Source: JANOSH01 sp031415695 (GTDB lineage: Bacteria > Actinomycetota > Acidimicrobiia > Acidimicrobiales > Ilumatobacteraceae). From it: 64,000 bases of DNA. Of this stretch, positions 41,867-49,247 are shown piece after piece. Each line of letters begins with the position of its first letter. Within the stretch, counting starts at the first letter, position 1. A program made the position numbers and the translations under genes. The DNA is taken from assembly GCA_031415695.1 (NCBI GenBank), contig JANOSH010000020.1, positions 186,001-250,000 on the forward strand, in the 5' to 3' direction. Below the pieces are notes generated by a model, which was not told the DNA's origin, made no database searches, and was given only the letters and a program-made list of their open reading frames with translations.

Positions 41867-42910
41867 ATGAAGGTTGTTTACACACCCGGCCACGCTGGGC
41901 ATGAATCGACGACCGGTGTGGAATGGGGCGTCACGGTCGGCTCCTTCGAGCGACCCATGCGGGCCGAAGTCATCCGAGCCACGCTCGCTGCGGACCCACG
42001 ATTCACCATCGTGGGTCCGCAAGTGTACGGCCGTGGAGTAATCGACGCCGTCCATGATCCTCGGCTGGTCGACTTTCTGGAGCGGGCCTGGCGTGACTTT
42101 CAGGTCGTTCGCCCCCAGCGTGAGGTCTACCCCGACAGCTTCTTGCACCCGGCGCTTCGAGAGAACATGACGCCCGCGATCGAGCCAACCGAGGTTGCCG
42201 CCGCGCTCGGGTACTGGTCGTTCGAAACGATGACGCCGATTTCTGAAGGCAGCTACCTTGCCGCTCGCGGCGCAGTGGATGTTGCTATGAGCACGCTTGC
42301 GTTGGTCACCAGCGGCGATCACATCGCGTACGGCCTGTGCCGCCCACCCGGCCACCACGCGCCCCGAGCGGCCTACGGCGGCTTCTGCTTCTTCAACAAC
42401 GCCGCCGTGGTAGCCAATGCCCATGCCACCGCCACGGGCACCAAGGTGACCGTGCTCGATGTCGACTATCACCACGGCAACGGAACCCAGCAAATCTTTT
42501 ACGAACGCGACGACGTGCAATACGTGTCGCTCCACGGGGATCCGCATCGAGCGTACCCGTACTTCATCGGGCATGCGGATGAGATCGGATCAGGAAAAGG
42601 TCGGCATCACAACATCAACGTGCCGCTGCCGGCTCGAACCAACGACGATGCATACCTTGCCCATTTGACCCGGGTTTGCGAGCACATCGCCGCCTTCAAA
42701 CCTTCGTTGCTCGTCGTTTCGCTCGGTGTCGATACCTACGAATTGGACCCGATCTCCGACTTGGATATCACCACCGATGGCATGAAGCGGCTCGGCCTCC
42801 AGGTGGCTGGGCTGGGATTACCGGCCGTGGTGCTCCAAGAAGGCGGCTACCACATGGGCGATCTCGGGGCGAACGTGCGCCAGTGGCTGGAAGGGCTCGG
42901 CGGCATGTAA
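41867..42910 (+). CDS. Acetylpolyamine amidohydrolase (histone-deacetylase fold)
   Basis: A 347-residue class-II-type HDAC-fold enzyme. Active-site elements are GLCRPPGHHAPRAAYGGFCF (tandem His), VLDVDYHHGNGTQQIFYERD (zinc Asp and His) and VVSLGVDTYELDP (second zinc Asp), then the catalytic-loop glycines LQEGGYHMGDLG. The insert between residues ~20 and 45 (GVEWGVTVGSFERPMRAEVI) resembles acetylpolyamine amidohydrolases more than histone deacetylases. It starts 5 nt after potD, so it is co-transcribed with the polyamine importer. Together they would import N-acetylputrescine or related amines and release the free polyamine and acetate. Confidence 0.88.
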   Translation: MKVVYTPGHAGHESTTGVEWGVTVGSFERPMRAEVIRATLAADPRFTIVGPQVYGRGVIDAVHDPRLVDFLERAWRDFQVVRPQREVYPDSFLHPALRENMTPAIEPTEVAAALGYWSFETMTPISEGSYLAARGAVDVAMSTLALVTSGDHIAYGLCRPPGHHAPRAAYGGFCFFNNAAVVANAHATATGTKVTVLDVDYHHGNGTQQIFYERDDVQYVSLHGDPHRAYPYFIGHADEIGSGKGRHHNINVPLPARTNDDAYLAHLTRVCEHIAAFKPSLLVVSLGVDTYELDPISDLDITTDGMKRLGLQVAGLGLPAVVLQEGGYHMGDLGANVRQWLEGLGGM

Positions 42911-42945
42911 GACCGTTGTGGCAACCCGCCAAAACGCCATGTGTA

Positions 42946-44118
42946 TCAGGAAATGCCGAGTTGCTCAGCGGCCATGCGGGTGCCGAGGACACGATTGGTG
43001 ATCTTTTGGAAAGCGATGTCTCGCGCGTAGTCGGGTGAGCCGTGGTTCGGCTTCTCGTCGATGCTGAACGGTGAGAAGCCGCAATCGTCGGTTGATCCGA
43101 TCCGTTCCTTCGGCATGAAGTTGGCGGCGCGCACCAGTTGGTTGCAGATTTCCTGGGGGCTTTCCGGTCGGGGGCTTTGGGTAACGGTGACCCCGAGATA
43201 GCACATTTGGGCGACGCCGTTGGCGTCGTCGCGGCTGTACTTGCCGATCGACTCGTAGACCGGATCCTTGTCGCGTTCGCTGGCAAGTTGGATGAGGAAA
43301 TAGCCAGCGTTGATTTTGAACATCTCAGGGAGCAGGTTGTTGTACGGCACATCGGCGCTGTGCACCGAATCGCGGTCACCGCCGGGGCAGGTGTGGATAC
43401 CGATGTTGATGCGTTCGGCGGCGGTGAATCGGGCCATGACCCGGTTGTTCAGCTCGATGAAATGGGGCAGCAAGTCGGCGCCGGTCCAAGGGTTACGCGG
43501 ATCGGCCCGGGTTGCGAGGCGGCCTTCGGTGAAGTCGACCGAGACCCTGACCGCACCGGCGGCGAACGCTTGTCGGATGTCTTTCTCGCATTCGTCGATC
43601 AGGTCGGCCTCGAACTCGTCGCGGCTGTAGCCGGGCACCTCGCTGCTCAGGGGGTACAGCAGCGCCAACATCGACGGGGCGATGACAGCCTGCTTCATGG
43701 GCTTGGTCGCCAACACGATCGATTTGGCAAGCGTTTCGGCGGCATAGGTTTTGTAACGGAAAGGACCACCGGTGAGCTTGGGGAGTTGACGCCCGTGGCC
43801 ATCAGCGAAGATGGCGAAGAACTGGCCACCGCCGCCGAGGTTGTCGGCCAACCCCGTTCCGGCCAAAGTGTCCGCAAGGGCGTAGGTGGCGAAGCTCGAC
43901 CAGCGCTGCTCACCGTCGGAAATAATGGGTGACCCGGTCGCTTCCAGCCGTTCGATCGAATCCTTGACCGCAGCGTCCTGCTCGACCTCAAGGTCGTCTT
44001 TGGTGATCTCGCTGGCGTCGTAAGCCGCGTAAGCCGCCTGCAACGTCGACGGTCGAGGCAATGAGCCCACCGATTCGGTTGGTATCCCGGTTTCAGCGCG
44101 CGGGTCGTAGTTGCTCAT
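42946..44118 (-). CDS. Cobalamin-independent methionine-synthase-like protein (MetE C-terminal family)
   Basis: A 390-residue protein from ATG 44118, 9 nt after a GAGGGG site; ATG 44127 is directly abutted by it. It is a single TIM barrel like MetE's catalytic domain: ESVGSLPRPSTLQAAYAAYD, SDGEQRWSSF, the zinc pair IHTCPGGDRDS and the late Cys DDCGFSPF. It lacks MetE's N-terminal duplicate domain. Such half-size paralogues use alternative methyl donors or take part in thiol and herbicide-demethylation chemistry, so the substrate is open. It diverges from a TetR gene around a palindrome, which suggests that regulator controls it. Confidence 0.8.
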   Translation of the reverse strand: MSNYDPRAETGIPTESVGSLPRPSTLQAAYAAYDASEITKDDLEVEQDAAVKDSIERLEATGSPIISDGEQRWSSFATYALADTLAGTGLADNLGGGGQFFAIFADGHGRQLPKLTGGPFRYKTYAAETLAKSIVLATKPMKQAVIAPSMLALLYPLSSEVPGYSRDEFEADLIDECEKDIRQAFAAGAVRVSVDFTEGRLATRADPRNPWTGADLLPHFIELNNRVMARFTAAERINIGIHTCPGGDRDSVHSADVPYNNLLPEMFKINAGYFLIQLASERDKDPVYESIGKYSRDDANGVAQMCYLGVTVTQSPRPESPQEICNQLVRAANFMPKERIGSTDDCGFSPFSIDEKPNHGSPDYARDIAFQKITNRVLGTRMAAEQLGIS

Positions 44119-44139
44119 CGCATTCATCCCCTCAAATGG

Positions 44140-44153
44140 ACAGACAGGTCTGT
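44140..44153. promoter_or_regulatory. Palindrome in the MetE-like/TetR divergent region
   Basis: ACAGAC-AG-GTCTGT is a perfect inverted repeat, 22 bp upstream of the MetE-like start and 82 bp before the TetR start. Flanking TGG/CCA extends it with one gap. It suits a TetR dimer site repressing the MetE-like gene; inference from position. Confidence 0.6.
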
Positions 44154-44234
44154 ACCATGAACGTAGGACCATCCGTCTGCGATGTCAACCGTCGACGCGC
44201 GAATTGTGCGCCGGTTTGGTACTCTCAGGCGGCG

Positions 44235-44873
44235 ATGGTTATCAGCGGAAATCACCGGCGTGGGCTCACGGCGACGGATCGATCGGCACCGGGACGCTCG
44301 GCGGCCCGAGAACGAATCTTGGCGACCGCCTACGAGCTGTTTTGTCAAGAGGGCATTCGCGCCGTTGGCATCGACAGGATTATCGAGCAGGCGGGCGTGG
44401 CCAAAATGACGATGTACCGCCACTTCGGCTCGAAGGAGGATCTTGTTTTGGCGGTACTCGACAGACGTGAGCAACTGTGGACGCAGGAATGGTTGGTCGC
44501 CGAGGTAACGAGTCGCAACCTGAGCCCACAGGCGAGCCTGATCGCCATCTTCGATGTCTTCGACGGATGGTTCCGACGGCGCACCTTCGAAGGATGCCTG
44601 TTCGTCAACGCGTTGATCGAGATCGCCGATGCCAAGAGCCCGATCCACAAAGCGTGCTGCGCGCAGTTGGAGAACATTCGATCATTCATCGGACAACTCG
44701 CCACCGACGCAGGCATCACAGATCCCCGGTCGTTCGCCCGCGAATGGCACATCTTGATGAAAGGATCGATCGTTGCCGCGGGCGAAGGCGACGTCGCCGC
44801 AGCGCGTCGAGCGCAGCACCTCGGCCGGCTGCTTCTCGCGAACGTGCTCCCGTTCCAGGCACCAGCACCTTAA
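44235..44873 (+). CDS. TetR-family regulator (1)
   Basis: A 212-residue protein. ATG 44235 was chosen because the upstream extension covers the palindrome and is not family-like. The DNA-binding domain covers residues ~20-70 (RERILATAYELFCQEGIRAV then GVAKMTMYRHFGSKEDLVLA). The ligand domain contains FEGCLFVNALIEIADAKSPI, which resembles regulators of fatty-acid or aromatic metabolism such as AcrR-like proteins. It probably represses the divergent MetE-like gene. Its stop is directly abutted by the second TetR operator. Confidence 0.85.
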   Translation: MVISGNHRRGLTATDRSAPGRSAARERILATAYELFCQEGIRAVGIDRIIEQAGVAKMTMYRHFGSKEDLVLAVLDRREQLWTQEWLVAEVTSRNLSPQASLIAIFDVFDGWFRRRTFEGCLFVNALIEIADAKSPIHKACCAQLENIRSFIGQLATDAGITDPRSFAREWHILMKGSIVAAGEGDVAAARRAQHLGRLLLANVLPFQAPAP

Positions 44874-44906
44874 GCTAACTAAACTGGACTGTAGAGTTCA
44901 GTTAGC
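44874..44906. promoter_or_regulatory. 33-bp palindromic TetR-type operator, copy 2
   Basis: Identical to 37862-37894. It lies 34 bp before the second TetR start. The downstream leader is also similar to that at copy 1 (CAAGG and CAGA blocks at matching places), so a longer stretch was once shared. Confidence 0.8.
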
Positions 44907-44940
44907 GCAACTTCAAGGAACCCAGAAAGGAAGCGCGTCG

Positions 44941-45531
44941 ATGCCGAAAGGAAGCGACAACTCCACGTTAATCCTCGACGCGGCCCGGCACCTCTTCCTC
45001 GAACACGGGTATATGACAACGAGCATGGATGTCGTCGCCCAACTAGCCGGGGTCAGCAAGGCCACCGTTTACGCACGCTTCGAATCGAAAGACCGACTAT
45101 TCGCAGCCGTCATCGAACGAGAGGGCCACCATCAACTCGACGCCCTGACTATCGATCCCCTGGTCTCCGTCGAAGCCGTGCTCCGCTCGTTCGGCAGCGA
45201 GGTCGCTGCCCTACTACTGAGCCCATCGAATGTAGCGATGACACGAATCGTCGCTAGCGAAGCGACCCGCTCACCGGAGATCGGCGAACTTTTCTACGCC
45301 AACGGACCAGCGAAACTGATCGCCCGGCTGGCCGAACTCATAGCCACGGCAATGCGGCGAGGCGAGCTTCGTCCTGCGCCAGCACAACTCGCCGCCGCCC
45401 AATTCCTAGCCATCATCGTCGCCGACCTGCAACTGCGCCTCGCCATGGGCTACAAACCGCCGACCAAGGCCAAGCAGAATGAGATCGTCGCCGCCGGAGT
45501 CGAGGTGTTTCTTAGAGGCTACGCGCCCTAA
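44941..45531 (+). CDS. TetR-family regulator (2)
   Basis: A 196-residue protein from ATG 44941, AAAGGA 8 nt upstream. The helix-turn-helix is at residues ~10-55 (TLILDAARHLFLEHGYMTTS then VAQLAGVSKATVYARFESKD). The C-terminal domain (FGSEVAALLLSP, RIVASEATRSPEIGELFYAN, PAQLAAAQFLAIIVADLQLR) is typical of the AefR-like group. The 33-bp palindrome in its own promoter predicts autorepression. The exact second copy at 37862 predicts that it also controlled the carotenoid oxygenase gene, now broken. It converges on the VOC gene, 2 bp apart. Confidence 0.88.
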   Translation: MPKGSDNSTLILDAARHLFLEHGYMTTSMDVVAQLAGVSKATVYARFESKDRLFAAVIEREGHHQLDALTIDPLVSVEAVLRSFGSEVAALLLSPSNVAMTRIVASEATRSPEIGELFYANGPAKLIARLAELIATAMRRGELRPAPAQLAAAQFLAIIVADLQLRLAMGYKPPTKAKQNEIVAAGVEVFLRGYAP

Positions 45532-45533
45532 TT

Positions 45534-45956
45534 TTAGTTGGCGGGGGCGAATAGTTCGAGAGCAATGTTGTCCGGGTCACGGAATTCGAGCAGCACCGCG
45601 ACGCCGATGTCTTTCACACCGCTGTGGGCAACACCGAGCGCGTCGAGCGATGCCGCGGCAGCGTCAATTTCGGCGCGACTGGCAACGGCAAAACTGACGT
45701 GGTCGAGCCCGACGCGATCTTCGTCGAACCGGTCCCCAGCCGGTGCGACGGGGCGCAGGCCGAGAAGACCATTGCCGACCTGGTAGATCACACCGTTGTA
45801 CAGGAAGCTGAGCGCCTCGCGGGTAGCGTCGTCGGCATCGGGTGGCAGTTCGTAGGCGACAGGGAACCCGAACACTGCGTCATAAAACGCCCGGGAGCGA
45901 GCTATATCGGTGACGGTGAGGCGCACATGTGCGTAACCGGAAGCTGCGATAGCCAT
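45534..45956 (-). CDS. VOC (glyoxalase/bleomycin-resistance/dioxygenase fold) protein
   Basis: A 140-residue protein with two beta-alpha-beta-beta-beta modules. The first strand HVRLTVTDIARSRAFYDAVF is a standard VOC opening and could place His as metal ligand. The second module begins VGLDHVSFAVASRAEI (second His) and ends LLEFRDPDNIALELFAPA, whose Glu completes a typical metal triad. Dioxygenase, isomerase or fosfomycin-like activity cannot be separated. It faces TetR-2 convergently, so co-regulation is not implied. No operon partner. Confidence 0.85.
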   Translation of the reverse strand: MAIAASGYAHVRLTVTDIARSRAFYDAVFGFPVAYELPPDADDATREALSFLYNGVIYQVGNGLLGLRPVAPAGDRFDEDRVGLDHVSFAVASRAEIDAAAASLDALGVAHSGVKDIGVAVLLEFRDPDNIALELFAPAN

Positions 45957-46055
45957 TGTGAATTTCCTTTGTGTTGTAGGAAAGAAGAGATCTTGATGTA
46001 TGCAACACTAGCGCCGAGGTCAGCATGCGAATCACGGTGCGCTCGCTGCGCGGAT

Positions 46056-47300
46056 TCAGTCAGCGACGACGGCATCGACGGTGGCGAGCGAGATGGTGAC
46101 GTTGTCGGGTATTGAGGGGAGCCTCAGGGTGAGGAGCCAGGTGATCGCGACGAACGTTGTTGAGCCACAGAGCGCTGCGGGGAGTCCGCCCCACAGGTAG
46201 AGCAGGCCGGAGAGTAGGGTGCCGATGAAGCGGCCGGCGGCGTTGGCGGAGTAGTAGAAGCCGACGTCGAGTGCCACTTTGTCGTCGTCTGAAAAGGCGA
46301 GCACGAGAAATGAGTGCAGCGACGAGTTCATCGCGAAGACGATTCCGAACAGGATCAGCCCGCCGACGACGACGATTGTGGTTGCGATGTGGAACGCGAC
46401 GCCAACGGCGATCAGTGCCGAGACCGCAGTAAGGATAAACGCCCATCGGCGGGCGGCCGCGACTTCGTCGATCTTGTTCGCGCCGCGGGACACAAGTTTC
46501 GGTGCGAACGATTGCACGATGCCGTAGCCGATGACCCAGATAGCGAGGAATCCGCCGACCCCTCGATGTGCCCATCCGAGGCGGTCGGCGAGGAACACCG
46601 GTAGTGCGACCACGAACCAGATGTCGCGCGACCCGAACAGGAAGAACCGTGCCGCTGCGAGCCGGTTGATCGCCGTAGATTTGGAGAGCACCGACCGTAG
46701 CGGTGGCTTCTTCTTGGATTTCCCGATGTCTTCGTTCAGGAACACGATCAGGCCGACGACCGCGACAGCGAGCCCGGCGGCCATGATCCGAAGGGCAGGG
46801 GCATAACCAACGCCGGAAAGTAACGCTGCGCCGAGGAAAAACCCGACGCCTTTGAGCGCGTTCTTCGAACCGGTCAGGATCGCAACAAGCCGGAACAGGG
46901 CACCGTCGCCGTTCCCGGCGACAGTTTTCACGGCGCTCTTCGAGCTCATCTTCGTCAGGTCCTTGGCGATTCCCGACAAGGCTTGTATGCCCATTACGAA
47001 CGTCACGGCGACCCATTTCGTCCACCTAGGCTGTTCGAGGCTGAGCGCGATCAACGCGAAGATCTGCAGGCCAAGTCCGGCGACAAGGGTGCGGTTGAGG
47101 CCGCGTCGAGCGCCGACCCATCCGCCGAGCAGGTTGGTGAGAATGCCCATGAACTCGTACGCGAGGAACAGAAAAGCGATCGATACCGCGGAGTAGCCAA
47201 GTTCGTTGAAGTGCAACAGGACAAGCATGCGTAGCGCCCCGTCGGTAAGCGTGAACGTCCAATACCCAGCCGTCACGAGCGCATAGTTGCGAAGCTTCAC
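46056..47300 (-). CDS. arsJ: ArsJ organoarsenical efflux permease (MFS)
   Basis: A 414-residue permease with about 12 helices, GTG 47300, 3 nt after the GAPDH gene. The N-terminus LRNYALVTAGYWTFTLTDGA, LAYEFMGILTNLLGGWVGAR and the KDLTKMSSKSAVKTV loop are typical of ArsJ. ArsJ exports 1-arseno-3-phosphoglycerate formed when GAPDH uses arsenate instead of phosphate; the product breaks down outside, giving arsenate resistance. The order arsRC-gapdh-arsJ is the known ArsJ context, which makes the call firm. Confidence 0.92.
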   Translation of the reverse strand: MKLRNYALVTAGYWTFTLTDGALRMLVLLHFNELGYSAVSIAFLFLAYEFMGILTNLLGGWVGARRGLNRTLVAGLGLQIFALIALSLEQPRWTKWVAVTFVMGIQALSGIAKDLTKMSSKSAVKTVAGNGDGALFRLVAILTGSKNALKGVGFFLGAALLSGVGYAPALRIMAAGLAVAVVGLIVFLNEDIGKSKKKPPLRSVLSKSTAINRLAAARFFLFGSRDIWFVVALPVFLADRLGWAHRGVGGFLAIWVIGYGIVQSFAPKLVSRGANKIDEVAAARRWAFILTAVSALIAVGVAFHIATTIVVVGGLILFGIVFAMNSSLHSFLVLAFSDDDKVALDVGFYYSANAAGRFIGTLLSGLLYLWGGLPAALCGSTTFVAITWLLTLRLPSIPDNVTISLATVDAVVAD

Positions 47301-47303
47301 GAC

Positions 47304-48329
47304 TCAGGTCCTGGCCGGAAGGGACGCGGCGACCTTGGCAGCGAGATCGACCATACGGAACGCGTAGCCGTATTCGTTGTCGTACCAGACCAACACTTTG
47401 AGCATTCGACCGTCGATCACCATCGTTGACGGGCCGTCCACGATGCCCGAACGGGTGTCGTTGGTGTAGTCGGCCGACACCAACGGACGGTCCTCATACC
47501 CGAGTATCCCGAGCAGTGGGCCAGCGCTGGCAGCTGCACGGAACAGGGCATTGACCTCGTCAACGGTGACGTCGCGGGCCATATCGAAGACTGCGTCGGT
47601 CAGCGAGGCGTTCAGTAACGGCACGCGAACGGCCATGCCGTTGAGTTTCCCGGTGAGTTCCGGGTAGATCAATGTGATCGCCGTGGCCGACCCCGTTGAC
47701 GTGGGTATCAACGAGTTCAAGGCAGAACGGGCGCGACGCAGATCCTTGTGCGGCGCGTCGACGACAACTTGGGTGTTGGTGACGTCGTGCATCGTGGTGA
47801 TCGCCCCACGTTCGATACCGATCGCTTCATGCAACACCTTGACGACCGGTGCGAGGCAGTTTGTCGTGCACGACGCTGCGGTCACGATCCGATGGATGCC
47901 CGGTTCATAGAGGTGGTCGTTGCAGCCCATCACGATGTTGAGGACCGAATCATCTTTCACCGGTGCAGCGACGACTACCTTTCGGACACCACGATCGAAA
48001 TAGGGGTCAAGCAGCGCGGCCGTGCGGAACTTGCCGGTCGATTCGATCACGATGTCGACTCCGTACTTATCCCACCGCACTGCTCCCGGTGTGGGGTGAT
48101 CGCTGAACGTCACCTCGGATCCGTCGATCACGAGACTCTCGTCTGTCGTAGACACGGTGCCTTGATAGCGGCCGTGGACCGAGTCGAACTCGAGCAGATG
48201 AGCCGCAGTGCGGGCTCCGCCTTTGGTCTCGTTGATGTGGACCAACTCCAACTCGGGGTGGTTCGGGAGGGCGCGTACCGCGAGGCGCCCCATCCGCCCG
48301 AAACCGTTGATACCCAGTCGAACTGTCAT
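47304..48329 (-). CDS. gap: Glyceraldehyde-3-phosphate dehydrogenase of the ars operon
   Basis: A 341-residue GAPDH. NAD-binding starts VRLGINGFGRMGRLAVRAL; the catalytic Cys is in VTAASCTTNCLAPVVKVLHE; the conserved WYDNEYGYAFRMVDL closes the fold. Its place between arsRC and arsJ marks it as the arsenate-processing isozyme: it would make 1-arseno-3-phosphoglycerate for ArsJ. The ATG overlaps the arsRC stop by 4 nt (ATGA). It may still act in glycolysis. The glycolytic copy is presumably elsewhere; that is inference. Confidence 0.93.
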   Translation of the reverse strand: MTVRLGINGFGRMGRLAVRALPNHPELELVHINETKGGARTAAHLLEFDSVHGRYQGTVSTTDESLVIDGSEVTFSDHPTPGAVRWDKYGVDIVIESTGKFRTAALLDPYFDRGVRKVVVAAPVKDDSVLNIVMGCNDHLYEPGIHRIVTAASCTTNCLAPVVKVLHEAIGIERGAITTMHDVTNTQVVVDAPHKDLRRARSALNSLIPTSTGSATAITLIYPELTGKLNGMAVRVPLLNASLTDAVFDMARDVTVDEVNALFRAAASAGPLLGILGYEDRPLVSADYTNDTRSGIVDGPSTMVIDGRMLKVLVWYDNEYGYAFRMVDLAAKVAASLPART

Positions 48330-49057
48330 TGCGTTGCCTGTTCTGTTCGAGGATCGGAGTCCAGAATTGTGGAGATACGAGCGTTCAAGTCAGCGACAAC
48401 AGCATCGAACGCCGCTGCTGTTCTGGTGGCGACCGGGTCCGGGATCGACCAATGCCACCAATCCGACGCAGGCGCGAGTTCCTCATGAGCCTGATCACAG
48501 ACCGTCACCACCTGCGTTCCGTCCGGGATGACCCCCAACGGCTGGGGCACGCCACCATCGAAGGCCAAGCCAGCGCGACGGGCCGCGGCAATCGCACCTC
48601 GATGCACACATTTCGCTGGACGGGTACCCGCCGATCGGGAGGCCAGCCCCGTACGGGCCGACCACAACGCCGCCGCCAACTGCGAACGTGCGGAGTTTTG
48701 ACTGCACACAAACAGCATCGGACCGGCCGGCGGCCGTACACGCAACGTAGAGATGCGCTGCAACGGCTCACGTACCAACCGGATGTATTTGCGGCGTCGG
48801 TCGCCAGAAGACCCGAAACGAACGACCAGCCCGACCTGTTCCAAAACGTCGAGATGGTGGGCTAACACATTCGACGGCAACCCGAGGCGGCTACCGAGTT
48901 CTTTCGGGGACCAGTCACTGACCGCCAGATCATCCACGATCGCCAACCGCGCTGGTTCCCCTAACGCGGCGTGCATCGCCGCCCGCAGGATGAGCCCTGT
49001 ATCGCCCACGATCTGGTGATGATCAACCGACAACACATCCATGGACGTGCTCAACAT
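48326..49057 (-). CDS. ArsR-ArsC fusion: regulator plus low-molecular-weight phosphatase-type arsenate reductase
   Basis: A 243-residue fusion, ATG 49057 after AACGAGGAG. Residues ~10-100 are an ArsR winged helix (GEPARLAIVDDLAVSDWSPK, LGLPSNVLAHHLDVLEQVGL) that lacks the ELCVCDL metal-site sequence. Residues ~110-235 are the LMW-PTP fold with P-loop LFVCSQNSARSQLAAA (C-x5-R). Further cysteines are in KCVHRG and VVTVCDQAHEEL; the third Cys of the thioredoxin-coupled ArsC triad is replaced by Glu/Leu. This suggests mycothiol- or mycoredoxin-linked chemistry rather than pI258-type. The absence of the CVC site means arsenite may be sensed elsewhere, perhaps by the phosphatase Cys. Confidence 0.85.
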   Translation of the reverse strand: MLSTSMDVLSVDHHQIVGDTGLILRAAMHAALGEPARLAIVDDLAVSDWSPKELGSRLGLPSNVLAHHLDVLEQVGLVVRFGSSGDRRRKYIRLVREPLQRISTLRVRPPAGPMLFVCSQNSARSQLAAALWSARTGLASRSAGTRPAKCVHRGAIAAARRAGLAFDGGVPQPLGVIPDGTQVVTVCDQAHEELAPASDWWHWSIPDPVATRTAAAFDAVVADLNARISTILDSDPRTEQATQ

Positions 49058-49205
49058 CACTCCTCGTTTGGTCACCCGTCAATCTCTATCACTCATACTA
49101 TTTTGAGTCAATTTCATCCGAGTGAACATGCGATGAATGGTGGACGAAGATCGGCGGTGCTCGCGTGAACTGATAGTCAACGGATGGCAGAGCTGCCGCT
49201 ATAGT

Positions 49206-49233
49206 TATATATGAACAAATATACAGATATATG
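49206..49233. promoter_or_regulatory. SmtB/CmtR-type operator before the metal ATPase
   Basis: ATATATGAACAAATATACAG followed by ATATAT is close to the SmtB-family consensus (TGAACAnnTATTCAGATA). It lies 14 bp before the ATPase ATG and its A/T content stands out. Its own ArsR-family regulator is encoded downstream (51413), so feedback control is likely. Confidence 0.65.
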
Positions 49234-49247
49234 CTAACGTGGCCGCT

